From: Azotobacter paspali
GTDB lineage: Bacteria; Pseudomonadota; Gammaproteobacteria; Pseudomonadales; Pseudomonadaceae
NCBI RefSeq assembly: GCF_042434745.1
Contig: NZ_JBHLSS010000075.1
Reading direction: 5' to 3' (one strand)
Length of the DNA stretch: 14,775 nucleotides
Positions 1-6,561 of the stretch are shown here, piece by piece. The first letter of the stretch is position 1, and each line of letters starts with the position of its first letter. The notes beneath the pieces are model-generated. The model had not been told where the DNA came from. It did not search any database and saw only the letters and a program-made list of their open reading frames with translations. The position numbers and the translations under genes are program-made.

Positions 1-70
1 AGGAGGCCCGAAATGACCAGGAAGAGCAACCCCTGTATGTCGAATTCGTGTTTTCAAAAAATGCTCTAGC

Positions 71-1081
71 GTGATCGGCATGGACATCGCCAAGAAGGTT
101 TTCCACCTGCATACCGTCGATCGGGACTCCGGAAAAATCGAGCGCATCAAACTGCGGCGCGATGAAGTCCTGGCGTTCTTCGCCTGGCGCCAACCTTGCC
201 AAGTGGCGATCGAGGCCTGTGGCAGCGCCCACTGGTGGGCGTCAGCTTCGGCAGCAGGGGCATGAAGTGTGCTTGCTGGCCCCTCGCTCTGTGCGCCCCT
301 TCGTTCTGCGCAACAAGACCGATGCGGCCGACACCCAGGCCATCTGGACAGCGGTACAGCAGCCCGGCGCTTGCCTGGTCGCTATCAAACAAGCGGACCA
401 GCAGGCCATCCTCTCGCTGCACCGCATCCGTGCCCAGTTGCTGAAGGTCCGCATCATGTAGAGCAATGCGCTGCGCGGCCTGCTCTACGAGTTCAAAATT
501 GTCTTGCCCGAGGGCCATGCCCAACTGGCCAAAGCCATGCGGAAGCCTTCGCCGAGGCGGAAAATCAGGTTCCTCCCGTGCTTCTGGAGAGCCTGCAAGA
601 GCAGTGGGCGCGGGTGCTCCGACTGGAAGATGAAATCCGGGTGATCGAACTCCGCCTGAAACGCTACCTGCGCGAGAACCCCGACTGCCGGAAAATTGCA
701 GAAATCCCCGGCATCGGTTCATTGACGGCCACTGCCGCGGTTGCCTCACTGGGCGACGTGACGACCTTTCGTTCCAGCCGACAGTTCGCCGCCTGGCTGG
801 GATTGGCTCCCCGGCAAACCGGTACCGGCGGTCGAGTCCGGCAACTGGGGCTGAGCAAGCGCGGTGACAGCTACCTGTGCATGCTGTTGATGCATGGGGC
901 TCGCTCGATCCTCGCCAGGAGCCAGAAATCCGAATGGCTTGAAGGCTTGCTGGCCAGGCGACCTTATAACGTCGTGGTCGCGGCACTGGCCAATAAGCTG
1001 GCCCGAACCCTGTGGGCCGTGCTGGCCAGGGGCTCTTCATATCGAGCAGAACACTTTACGGCCTGCCCTGCAGGAAACTGA
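71..1081 (+). pseudogene. IS110-family transposase, broken by two frameshifts and a stop
   Basis: This is a DEDD-type transposase, which in intact form moves the element using an RNA guide. The N-terminal RuvC-like part shows IGMDIAKKVF (first Asp), VAIEACGSAHWW (Glu) and NKTDAADTQAIW (Asp pair). The C-terminal Tnp20 part shows IPGIGSLTATAAVASLGD and FRSSRQFAAWLGLAP, with the serine region typical of the family. The reading frame is broken three times: an extra G in the run at 237-239, a TAG at 459-461 where relatives have a sense codon (a CAG-to-TAG change would explain it), and one lost base at about 540. Joined, it codes for about 337 residues, close to full length. The start is unclear: GTG 71 lacks a ribosome site. 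ATG 37 or ATG 61 could be the original start if the T at 67 is a further insertion. Confidence 0.85.
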
Positions 1082-1192
1082 AAAACAGGACAACTCATCA
1101 TCCTCACAAGGAGCGCAGGCGGTAAGCACGTGATGGCGGAACAGGTCAGACCGTGACGGGGTAAACCTGGCAGGGACAATGAGCCACAGCCC

Positions 1193-1220
1193 GCAGCTCG
1201 CAGCTCGCAGCTCGCAGCTC
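1193..1220. repeat. Tandem repeat, four copies of GCAGCTC
   Basis: Four exact back-to-back copies of a 7-base unit, followed by a partial copy (GCTC). It lies inside the non-coding 3' part of the IS110 element. A 7-base unit without spacers excludes a CRISPR array. Slipped-strand expansion is the likely origin. Confidence 0.85.
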
Positions 1221-1301
1221 GCTCAACAGATGAGGACCTCGTCAGCGGACTCCATCAGGCCATCAAAGCCAGCAGGCTTGTCGGGCTGCACAACGGGCCG
1301 A

Positions 1302-1375
1302 ATATAAGACTACTTCTCCTACCTGCGCGCCAGCATGCCTACCTCTTGAGTTCCGGGAGGCGTCCATATAAGACT
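1302..1375. repeat. Direct repeat pair ATATAAGACT
   Basis: Exact 10-base copies at 1302-1311 and 1366-1375, 64 bases apart, near the 3' end of the IS110 element. They may belong to the element's RNA structure or recombination end. No function is shown. Confidence 0.5.
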
Positions 1376-1389
1376 CTGGGTTGCACCGG

Positions 1390-1526
1390 AAATGGGGCCA
1401 TGCTGCGGCGTTGCAGCCTTTGGCAAGGGAATGTCCATTGCCTGCAGGCTGCACCTTGCCGAACGCGACCCAGCCTGGCCTCATGTCCGGCGGCAACGCA
1501 ACCGGGGAAATAATTGATGGCACGCC
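1390..1526. other. Non-coding stretch with interleaved inverted repeats
   Basis: No gene is supported here. TGCAGCCT (1412-1419) pairs with AGGCTGCA (1446-1453), and GGCAAGG (1422-1428) pairs with CCTTGCC (1454-1460). The two pairs interleave (A B A' B'), so both stems together would need a pseudoknot; otherwise they are alternative hairpins. A 10-base palindrome, GCCTGCAGGC, sits at 1440-1449. No T-run follows, so it is not a standard terminator for either strand. Confidence 0.45.
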
Positions 1527-1889
1527 CTAATATCCCGGCAGATGGCTAAGATCGATCGGCTCGCCGGGGCGCAGCCCCAGCTTGTGGCGGATGTCCTCGA
1601 ACATGGCATCGTATTCGTCGTGTTCGCGCAGGATCGGGCCGAAGCGTGGATGCAAGCCATGACGCACGGCGATCCGGGTCAATTCGCTCATGAAGTTGAA
1701 GGCCATGTCGCGCGGCAGTTCGCACTCCTCTGTGAAGGACTTGCCATCGATCTCGCCGTCCATGCGCATGTGTAACAACCGCTCTTTTTCCGGCGTCTCG
1801 CGCACCTCGTAGTGCACATCGTAGGCGAAGGTCTGTGGATCGGACTTGTCCGGCAGATGTTCGCGATGCAGATGACCCGGCTTGAACAT
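1527..1889 (-). CDS. DUF5064 family protein
   Basis: A 120-residue protein I recognise as the DUF5064 family, found mainly in Pseudomonas and relatives. The conserved N-terminal MFKPGHLHREHLP, the central YDVHYEVRETPE and the C-terminal YDAMFEDIRHKLGL followed by GEPIDLSHL match the family pattern. There is no signal peptide or membrane helix, so it should be a cytoplasmic protein rich in charged residues and histidine. The ATG at 1889 is preceded by GCGAGGAG about 8 bases upstream, which supports this start. It diverges from the lipoprotein gene at 2056, and the 166 bases between them must hold promoters for both. No biochemical role is known to me and none can be read from the sequence. Confidence 0.85.
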   Translation of the reverse strand: MFKPGHLHREHLPDKSDPQTFAYDVHYEVRETPEKERLLHMRMDGEIDGKSFTEECELPRDMAFNFMSELTRIAVRHGLHPRFGPILREHDEYDAMFEDIRHKLGLRPGEPIDLSHLPGY

Positions 1890-1980
1890 GGGAATCTCCT
1901 CGCAGGGAATAAGGCCGACGGCGCGGCCTCATTCCCGGAATCGGCGGAGCGCCGCCCATTCAGTGTAGATAGCGTCGATC

Positions 1981-2002
1981 GCCCGGCGAATCGTCGCCGG
2001 GC
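1981..2002. other. Perfect 9-bp GC-rich hairpin between divergent genes
   Basis: GCCCGGCGA (1981-1989) and TCGCCGGGC (1994-2002) form a perfect stem around a 4-base loop. There is no T-run on either side, and the hairpin lies upstream of both flanking genes, so terminator function is unlikely. A weak promoter-like TTGAGA follows at 2003-2008. It could be an operator-like site or a REP-type element; the sequence does not decide. Confidence 0.55.
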
Positions 2003-2055
2003 TTGAGATCGACCGCCCCGCTGGTTAACGTGAATCCCCTTTCAGGAGACCGCCG

Positions 2056-2727
2056 ATGCGCCTTGTCCGTCCCCTCTTGTACTGTCTTCTGTCCCTGTTC
2101 GCCGGTTGCCAGTCGCTTGCCAGCGAAGACCAAGTCCCCGCGGACGGGCAGACCCGTCTGCGGGGCGAACTGAGCATGCGCGACGGCGATCTGCTGCTGC
2201 GCCCGTGCGACGAACAGCGCCGCTTCATGCTGGCCGATGCCGACGACCTCGGGCTGGCCGAGGACATCCGCGCTCTGCAGGGGGGCGGCAAGGACCCGCT
2301 GTTCGCCGACCTTGGCGGCAAATTCGGTTCCAGCGACAAATCCGGCGTGGACGGGCGCTTCGAGGCGACCCGGCTCTATCGCCTGGAGCTGGGCGGCCAA
2401 GGCTGCAAGGACCCGGACTTCCACCGGATGATCCTGCGCGCTGCAGGCAACGAACCTTTCTGGAGCGTCGGCGTCGGCGGCAAGGGCCTGCTGCTGCAGC
2501 GTCCCGGCCAGCCGCCCCTGGCCCTGCCTTACCTGGAGGAGCAACTGCCCGGTGGCAGCCTCAACTTGACCAGCGAGGCCAATGGCCGGCGCCTGGAACT
2601 CTGGGTGGCGCCACAGCGCTGCGTCGACTCCATGAGCGGCGCGGTCCGCCATCTGAGCGCCGAGCTGCGCCTCGACGGCCAGGTGCAGCGTGGCTGCGCC
2701 TACTTCGGCGGCGCTCGGGAAGAGTGA
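2056..2727 (+). CDS. COG3650-like lipoprotein of unknown function
   Basis: A 223-residue exported protein. The N-terminus has a positively charged start, a hydrophobic run and a lipobox LFAGC, so Cys18 is the likely lipidation site. The mature part carries GNEPFWSV at 131-138, the hallmark of the COG3650 group of uncharacterised envelope proteins, often found near HslJ/META-like domains. Several further cysteines (for example Cys51 and Cys117) could form disulfides in the periplasm. The ATG at 2056 follows a clear CAGGAG 9 bases upstream. It diverges from the DUF5064 gene and stands alone on its strand. The envelope location is well supported. The function is unknown. Confidence 0.8.
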   Translation: MRLVRPLLYCLLSLFAGCQSLASEDQVPADGQTRLRGELSMRDGDLLLRPCDEQRRFMLADADDLGLAEDIRALQGGGKDPLFADLGGKFGSSDKSGVDGRFEATRLYRLELGGQGCKDPDFHRMILRAAGNEPFWSVGVGGKGLLLQRPGQPPLALPYLEEQLPGGSLNLTSEANGRRLELWVAPQRCVDSMSGAVRHLSAELRLDGQVQRGCAYFGGAREE

Positions 2728-2728
2728 A

Positions 2729-2821
2729 TCACCAGGGCTTGCCACGGGTTCGCCTGCTCACCGGCAGCACCGGCACGCAGATACCGAGAAAAAGCAAGGC
2801 AACGAGCAATGCAAGCATCAT
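2729..2821 (-). CDS. Possible small single-helix membrane protein (30 residues)
   Basis: A short open frame whose product begins MMLALLVALLFLGICVPVLP and ends SRRTRGKPW. It has one hydrophobic helix (residues 2-20) followed by a basic tail, the usual form of small inner-membrane proteins (positive side in the cytoplasm). The ATG at 2821 has AGGA 7 bases upstream. An ATG at 2827 would add Met-Pro. It overlaps no other gene: the lipoprotein gene ends 2 bases before its stop codon, convergently. I do not recognise it as a named family. It could be a chance frame in GC-rich sequence, but the ribosome site, helix and charge pattern together favour a real gene. Confidence 0.38.
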   Translation of the reverse strand: MMLALLVALLFLGICVPVLPVSRRTRGKPW

Positions 2822-2827
2822 CGGCAT

Positions 2828-3106
2828 GTCCTGTCATGCTTCCGGCATGCGGCCCGACGTTCCGGCAGCGGGCTTCCCCGCCGTGGACATGGGCTGGATC
2901 ACAAGAAGCTTGTCCTGGTCCCCAACCATCGACCGGCGGTCTTACCGGCATGAAGAAGGTCCTCGGATATCCCCCTGGCATGCCTCAAGCCTAGCTGGCG
3001 GTCGGCATCCCGGCGCAGGAAAGCTCCCCAGGAGCGGACGGGAACGGCGGGCGAGAAACCGTGCGCCGGTCTGGAGGAAGGGAGAACGGCTATGCGACGG
3101 GGACGA
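2828..3106. other. Intergenic stretch with no supported gene
   Basis: The open frames that cross this stretch have no family likeness and no good ribosome sites. I see no strong terminator with a T-run downstream of the slyB-like gene, and no clear promoter. Confidence 0.5.
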
Positions 3107-3571
3107 TCAGTGGGCGACGCGGCTGGTGCCGTTGACGGTCAGGATGCGCACCCGCTCGCCGACCCGGAACACCTCGTCCGGCTGCACTTCCTGTACATAG
3201 GCACGCGTGCTGCCGTCGTCCTCGCGTACGGTGACCTCGACACCCTGGGTACGGGTGACCCCCTCTTCCGCCGCGGCGCCGAGCAGGCCGCCGGCCACAG
3301 CACCGATCACCCCCGCCACGGCGCTGCCACGGCCCTGGCCCACACCGCTGCCGGCCACGCCGCCGACGATGCTGCCGGCGCCGGCACCGATGGGTGTCTT
3401 GGTACCCTCGATGCGCACTGGGCGCAAGGTCACTATGGTGCCCATGCGCACGGTCTCGACGGTACGCGCTTCCTCGCGCGAATAGACATCGCCGGTCAGG
3501 CTAGAGACACAGCCGCCGAGCACCAGCGTCACGGCAGCGAAAGAGGAGATAAACAGAACGGGCTTGCGCAT
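3107..3571 (-). CDS. slyB: SlyB-like glycine-zipper outer-membrane lipoprotein
   Basis: A 154-residue lipoprotein of the SlyB/Pcp type. The signal peptide ends in a lipobox LGGC, so Cys21 is the lipidated residue. Residues 60-100 form a Gly/Ala-rich glycine zipper (GAGAGSIVGGVAGSGVGQG, then GAVAGGLLGAAAEEG) that should insert in or pack on the membrane. The C-terminal part (VEVTVREDDGSTRAYVQE and RVGERVRILTVNG) is the small beta domain of the family. SlyB proteins stabilise the outer membrane under envelope stress, and in enterobacteria slyB is part of the PhoP regulon; regulation here is not visible. ATG 3571 has GGAG 8 bases upstream. An IS630 element begins 34 bases upstream and has replaced most of the native promoter. 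The symbol is assigned by family and could differ locally. Confidence 0.85.
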   Translation of the reverse strand: MRKPVLFISSFAAVTLVLGGCVSSLTGDVYSREEARTVETVRMGTIVTLRPVRIEGTKTPIGAGAGSIVGGVAGSGVGQGRGSAVAGVIGAVAGGLLGAAAEEGVTRTQGVEVTVREDDGSTRAYVQEVQPDEVFRVGERVRILTVNGTSRVAH

Positions 3572-3601
3572 TGCGTTTACTCCAGATGGGTCATGCCAAT
3601 T

Positions 3602-3607
3602 ATTATA
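3602..3607 (-). promoter_or_regulatory. TATAAT at the IS630/host junction, possible -10 box for slyB
   Basis: On the minus strand 3607-3602 reads TATAAT, a perfect -10 hexamer, about 30 bases before the slyB ATG. It is built from two bases of the IS end, the TA target copy and two host bases. I find no good -35 element 16-18 bases further inside the IS, so activity is uncertain. Confidence 0.35.
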
Positions 3608-4649
3608 GCGTTTTCATCCTGACCGGCCATAGCCGCAATGGCGGATATAGCGCTCGCATTCGGCGGCCGGAAAGCGCTCCAGCAAGGTGCCGATGGCCGA
3701 CCACAGGGTATCGACCGTGCGGGCTGCGGCCTTGCGCAGCGGCGCCTTCAGCTTCGCGAACACCTGCTCGATCGGGTTGTAGTCCGGACTGTACGGCGAC
3801 AAATAGCGCAGCTCGGCACCGCGCGCCTGGATGGCCTCCCGCACACCGGCAACCTTGTGCGAGCCGAAGTTGTCCATCACCACGATGTCCCCGGCACTCA
3901 GGCTGGGCGCCAGCACCTGCTCGACCCAGGCGCGAAACGCTCGCCCGTTGACCGGCCCATCGAGCACCAGCGGAGCGACCAGCTCGCTGCGCAGCGCACA
4001 GATGAAGGTGGTCGTCTTCCAATAGTCATGGGGCACCTGTCCCGGACAGCGCTGCCCGCGTGGCGAACTTCCCCGGCTCGGGCTCATGTTCGTGCTCGCC
4101 CAGGTTTCGTCGAGAAACACCACGCGGCGCACGTCAAGTCTGGACTGCTCGGCGGCCCAGGCGTGTCGTGCCTGAGCTACATCGGCACGTTGCTGCTCGG
4201 CGGCCTGGAGCGATTTTTTTGAGCGTCAGCCCCAACCGTCCCAGCGTCTTCCACAGCGCGGTCGGGCTCACCCGCACGTCATGCTCGGCTTCGCCCCACT
4301 GGCACAACTGCGTCAGCGTCTGCTCGGGCGCGGCGGCCACGCGCCCGGTCAGCGCCCTTTCGAGCCTCTGGAGCCGCAGAAATACGTAGTTGCACTGGAC
4401 TCCGGCACTGACCTGGCCCCGTTGCTGTCGCGCCCGCGCCACGTAGGACTCGCCCACCGCAAAGCGCCTGGCCACCTCGCGAACCGGGCGGTCAGCCGCC
4501 AGTACCCAATCGTGCAGACCCTGCCCGTAGGTCCGCCCTCGACGCCATCCCATGAGCCATCTCCAGCGGTTGTCAAACCCCTGCTTTCTGTTCAGCTTGG
4601 CTGCCCAATTCTGATCTGGCTACAACCGCTAGTCTGGACAGAAACGCTC
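3606..4649 (-). mobile_element. IS630-family insertion sequence, complete ends
   Basis: The element is 1044 bp and carries a DDE transposase on the minus strand. Its ends match over AGCGTTT and nearby positions: TAGCGTTTTCATCCTGACC reads inward from 3606, and GAGCGTTTCTGTCCAGACT reads inward from 4649 on the other strand. Both ends are flanked by TA (3604-3605 and 4650-4651), the usual target duplication of IS630. Because host sequence on the left is TTATA, the left border could shift by 2 bases. The pre-insertion sequence would be a short AT-rich patch upstream of slyB. Confidence 0.82.
3614..4553 (-). CDS. IS630-family transposase in two frames joined over an A7 run
   Basis: The first frame (4553-4134) carries the N-terminal helix-turn-helix part, RTYGQGLHDWVLAADRPVRE and FAVGESYVARARQQRG, ending with LGLTLKK. 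The second frame (about 4217-3614) continues without loss as SLQAAEQQRADVAQARHAWA and then the DDE domain: FLDETWAST (Asp), IVVMDNFGSHK (Asp) and SPDYNPIEQVFAKLK (Glu). The junction is a run of seven A residues on the coding strand (T run at 4214-4220). Removing one A joins the frames. Either the run gained a base and the gene is dead, or the product is made by slippage on the A run, as some IS elements do. All three catalytic acids are present. The start at ATG 4553 fits family N-termini. Confidence 0.8.
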
Positions 4650-4773
4650 TAAAAGCTCGTCACCTCCCCTTGTCACGGCGCATTCGTGCCGCGCCGAACT
4701 AGACAACCGACGCTGCGCCCTCCACTTTCCGGCCTCGGACGGATCGGCTAGGGTGACGGCCGGGAGGACTGTC

Positions 4774-5076
4774 ATGGACTACTTCATCGTTTTCGTCACC
4801 ACCGTGACCGGGCTGTATTTTCACTGGTGGCTATATGTGCGCATCAAGCGCTGGATGGATCGCGATCTGGCCCTGTCACTCGCCGGTCAGGACCAGGCCA
4901 GGCGCGACTACATGCTGGAACGCCTCGACGAAGCCCGGAGGCAGGGCGTCAAGCGCCGAGATCTGCCACGCTGGCTGGAGCGCGCGGCGGCCGACTATCC
5001 CACCCTCCTGAACAGCGGCCAGGACCCCATCCGCGCGAAGGCGCTCCCGGGCAAGCGCCCCGTCAGGTCGGTCTAA
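4774..5076 (+). CDS. Small membrane-anchored protein of unknown function
   Basis: A 100-residue protein with one N-terminal hydrophobic helix (residues 2-22, including FIVFVTTVTGLYFHWWLYV), followed by a charged, mainly helical cytoplasmic part with a KRRDLPRWLERAAADY stretch. I chose ATG 4774 over the GTG at 4753 because it has GGGAGGA 6 bases upstream and puts the helix at the N-terminus. In pseudomonads a similar short gene sits next to pdxH. Its stop codon overlaps the convergent pdxH stop. Its upstream neighbour before the IS630 insertion would have been the divergent slyB gene. I cannot name a function; a membrane-tethered helical adaptor is only a guess. Confidence 0.75.
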   Translation: MDYFIVFVTTVTGLYFHWWLYVRIKRWMDRDLALSLAGQDQARRDYMLERLDEARRQGVKRRDLPRWLERAAADYPTLLNSGQDPIRAKALPGKRPVRSV

Positions 5077-5720
5077 GGCGCCAGGCGCTCGCGCACCCAG
5101 CCCCCCTTCTCCAGACGGTAGTTGAGCCGGTCGTGCAGGCGGCTAGCGCGCCCCTGCCAGAATTCGATGCGATCGGGCAGCAGGCGGTAACCGCCCCAGT
5201 GTCCGGGACAATGCGGCGCCTGATCGAGAAAGCGCTTTTCGGTCAACGCCAGCAGTTCTTCCAGCTCGGTGCGGTTGCGAATCACTCGGCTCTGTGGCGA
5301 AGCCCAGGCGCCGAGGCGACTGCCCAGGGGACGCACTTGGAAGTAAGCGTCGGACTCCTGCGACGAAACCTTTTCGACTTCTCCCTCGATGCGTACCTGA
5401 CGTTCCAGGGTGGGCCAGAAGAAGGTCATGGCGGCGAAGGGGCGCGCTCTAAGCTGCTGCCCTTTGGCGCTCTCGTAGTTGCTGAAGAAGGTGAAGCCCC
5501 GCTCGTCCACGCCCTTCAGCAGCAGCACCCGGCAATGGGGCCGACCATTGCCGTCCACGGTGGCCAGACTCATGGCGTTGGGCTCGACAGGCAACTGCTC
5601 GGTCTTCATCGCCTCGGCGAACCACTGATGGAACAAAGAGAAGGGTTCGAGCGGGGCTTCGGCCTCGCAAAGGCCGGAGCGGCTATAGTCACGGCGCATG
5701 TCGGCCAGTGTCTGGGGCAT
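5073..5720 (-). CDS. pdxH: Pyridoxine/pyridoxamine 5'-phosphate oxidase
   Basis: This FMN enzyme oxidises pyridoxine or pyridoxamine phosphate to pyridoxal 5'-phosphate, the last step of vitamin B6 cofactor synthesis and salvage, in the cytoplasm. The 215-residue length matches the family. HCRVLLLKG (62-70) and FTFFSNYESAKGQQL are FMN-site segments, SRLGAWASPQS (134-144) is the conserved central loop, and IEFWQGRASRLHDR (185-198) matches the PdxH signature. I chose ATG 5720 (MPQTLADMRRDYS) because it fits family N-termini and has AAGGA upstream; the longer frame from 5795 would run into the neighbouring gene. It lies 49 bases after the OmpA-like gene on the same strand, so the two may share a transcript. 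Confidence 0.96.
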   Translation of the reverse strand: MPQTLADMRRDYSRSGLCEAEAPLEPFSLFHQWFAEAMKTEQLPVEPNAMSLATVDGNGRPHCRVLLLKGVDERGFTFFSNYESAKGQQLRARPFAAMTFFWPTLERQVRIEGEVEKVSSQESDAYFQVRPLGSRLGAWASPQSRVIRNRTELEELLALTEKRFLDQAPHCPGHWGGYRLLPDRIEFWQGRASRLHDRLNYRLEKGGWVRERLAP

Positions 5721-5769
5721 GGGGGATTCCTTCGAATGAATAGCAGTCAGCCAAAGTCTAACTAGACAA

Positions 5770-6417
5770 CTATCGCTTCGCTTGATCTGAAGCAACCACC
5801 CGAATTCCTGGCGCGCCGTACTGGGCCAACACGGCAGGCAGGCTGCTCCGGGTGGTCAGGTACATCTCCACCCGGCGATTGAGAGAGCGCCCGTCCTTGT
5901 CGGCATTGTTGGAACGCGGAACATCGGAACCCATCCCCTTATACATCAGGCGGTCATGGTGCAGGCCGCTCATGCGGAAGATCGCCGCCATAGACTGCGC
6001 CCGCTCCTGGCTCAGCCTGTTGGTCAGCTCGGTCGAACCGCTGCTGTCTCCATGCCCCAGCAGAAGCACGGCCACTTCGCGATCCTGCGCCACCAGCTTG
6101 GCCACCCGGCTGAGCGGACCCAGAGTCGCCACCAGCAGCATGCTCGGCCGATCCGGGTTGAACGAGCTATCCACCGGGGCTGTCACGACCAGCAGATCGC
6201 CACGACGCTCCACCTCGAACTGACTCCCCTTGACGGCTTCGCGTACGCTCGCCTCGTGATCCGCGACCCAGGCCCGACTCTCCCTGGATTGGAAATTGGC
6301 TACCGACGAGCCGGACCTGCCGGCCTGAGCGCCGACACGCTCCTGTTTGCCGGTGGTGCTGCAGGCGGTGATGGCCATGCAGAGAATCAGAGTGCTGCTA
6401 TTAATGAGAAGTTTCAT
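5770..6417 (-). CDS. OmpA-family peptidoglycan-binding lipoprotein
   Basis: A 215-residue lipoprotein. The N-terminus MKLLINSSTLILCMAITAC ends in a lipobox, so Cys19 is the likely lipid anchor. Residues about 75-188 form an OmpA/MotB-type domain with LLLGHGDSSGSTELTNRLSQ, RAQSMAAIF, GMGSDVP and GRSLNRRVEMYL. The Asp in GHGD and the Arg of NRRVE are the positions that bind meso-diaminopimelate of peptidoglycan in this family, so the protein should tie the outer membrane to the cell wall. GHGD replaces the usual GHTD, a mild change. ATG 6417 was preferred over an upstream start because it gives a proper signal peptide, with GGGA about 9 bases upstream. It precedes pdxH by 49 bases. Confidence 0.9.
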   Translation of the reverse strand: MKLLINSSTLILCMAITACSTTGKQERVGAQAGRSGSSVANFQSRESRAWVADHEASVREAVKGSQFEVERRGDLLVVTAPVDSSFNPDRPSMLLVATLGPLSRVAKLVAQDREVAVLLLGHGDSSGSTELTNRLSQERAQSMAAIFRMSGLHHDRLMYKGMGSDVPRSNNADKDGRSLNRRVEMYLTTRSSLPAVLAQYGAPGIRVVASDQAKR

Positions 6418-6528
6418 CGACAGATCCCGTTGCAAGGAAAGTTCTATGGGAGATGAGGTGTCACGGGCAGCATGACGGTAACAGGCCTCGAGGTCGAGTT
6501 TTGAGTCTGGCCGCAACCCCGGCGCAAG

Positions 6529-6543
6529 CAAGGCATTGCCTTG
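6529..6543. other. Short inverted repeat between the esterase and OmpA-like genes
   Basis: CAAGGCA and TGCCTTG face each other around one central base. The repeat lies 19-33 bases past the serine hydrolase stop codon on the minus strand. It could form a small hairpin, but no T-run follows, so a terminator role is weak. It could also be an operator for the OmpA-like gene. Confidence 0.3.
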
Positions 6544-6561
6544 GCAGACAGACGAGTGGCT

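Larger units (their letters stand above)
18..1389 (+). mobile_element. IS110-family (IS1111-type) insertion sequence, decayed
   Basis: The core is a DEDD transposase relic at 71-1081, followed by about 300 bases of non-coding sequence before host-like sequence resumes. This layout, with a long 3' non-coding part, is typical of the IS1111 group, where that region carries the guide (seek/bridge) RNA. Possible subterminal inverted repeats are GAGCAACCC at 24-32 and its near complement GGGTTGCAC at 1378-1386 (8 of 9 positions match). IS1111 elements place such repeats several bases inside each end, so the borders given are estimates. The implied length of about 1.37 kb fits the group. With three lesions in the transposase, the copy should not move by itself. 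Confidence 0.6.
1082..1389 (+). other. 3' non-coding part of the IS110/IS1111 element, possible guide-RNA region
   Basis: No convincing gene lies here. IS1111-type elements encode their guide RNA downstream of the transposase, and this stretch occupies that place. It contains a four-copy 7-base tandem repeat at 1193-1220 and a 10-base direct repeat, ATATAAGACT, at 1302-1311 and 1366-1375. The guide-RNA role is inferred from the element family. I cannot fold or align it here. Confidence 0.35.

Noticed and set aside
147..1040. A 297-codon minus-strand frame across the IS110 transposase
   Set aside because: Shadow of the degraded transposase, whose DEDD motifs are clear on the plus strand.
1193..1220. 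Tandem repeat as a possible CRISPR array
   Set aside because: The units are 7 bases long with no spacers.
1263..1523. An 86-codon minus-strand frame in the non-coding region
   Set aside because: It crosses the probable IS110 border and the interleaved inverted repeats, and shows no family motif or ribosome site.
1960..2745. A 261-codon minus-strand frame
   Set aside because: Antisense to the lipoprotein gene, which has a lipobox and good ribosome site; the antisense product is Ala/Gln-rich without family likeness.
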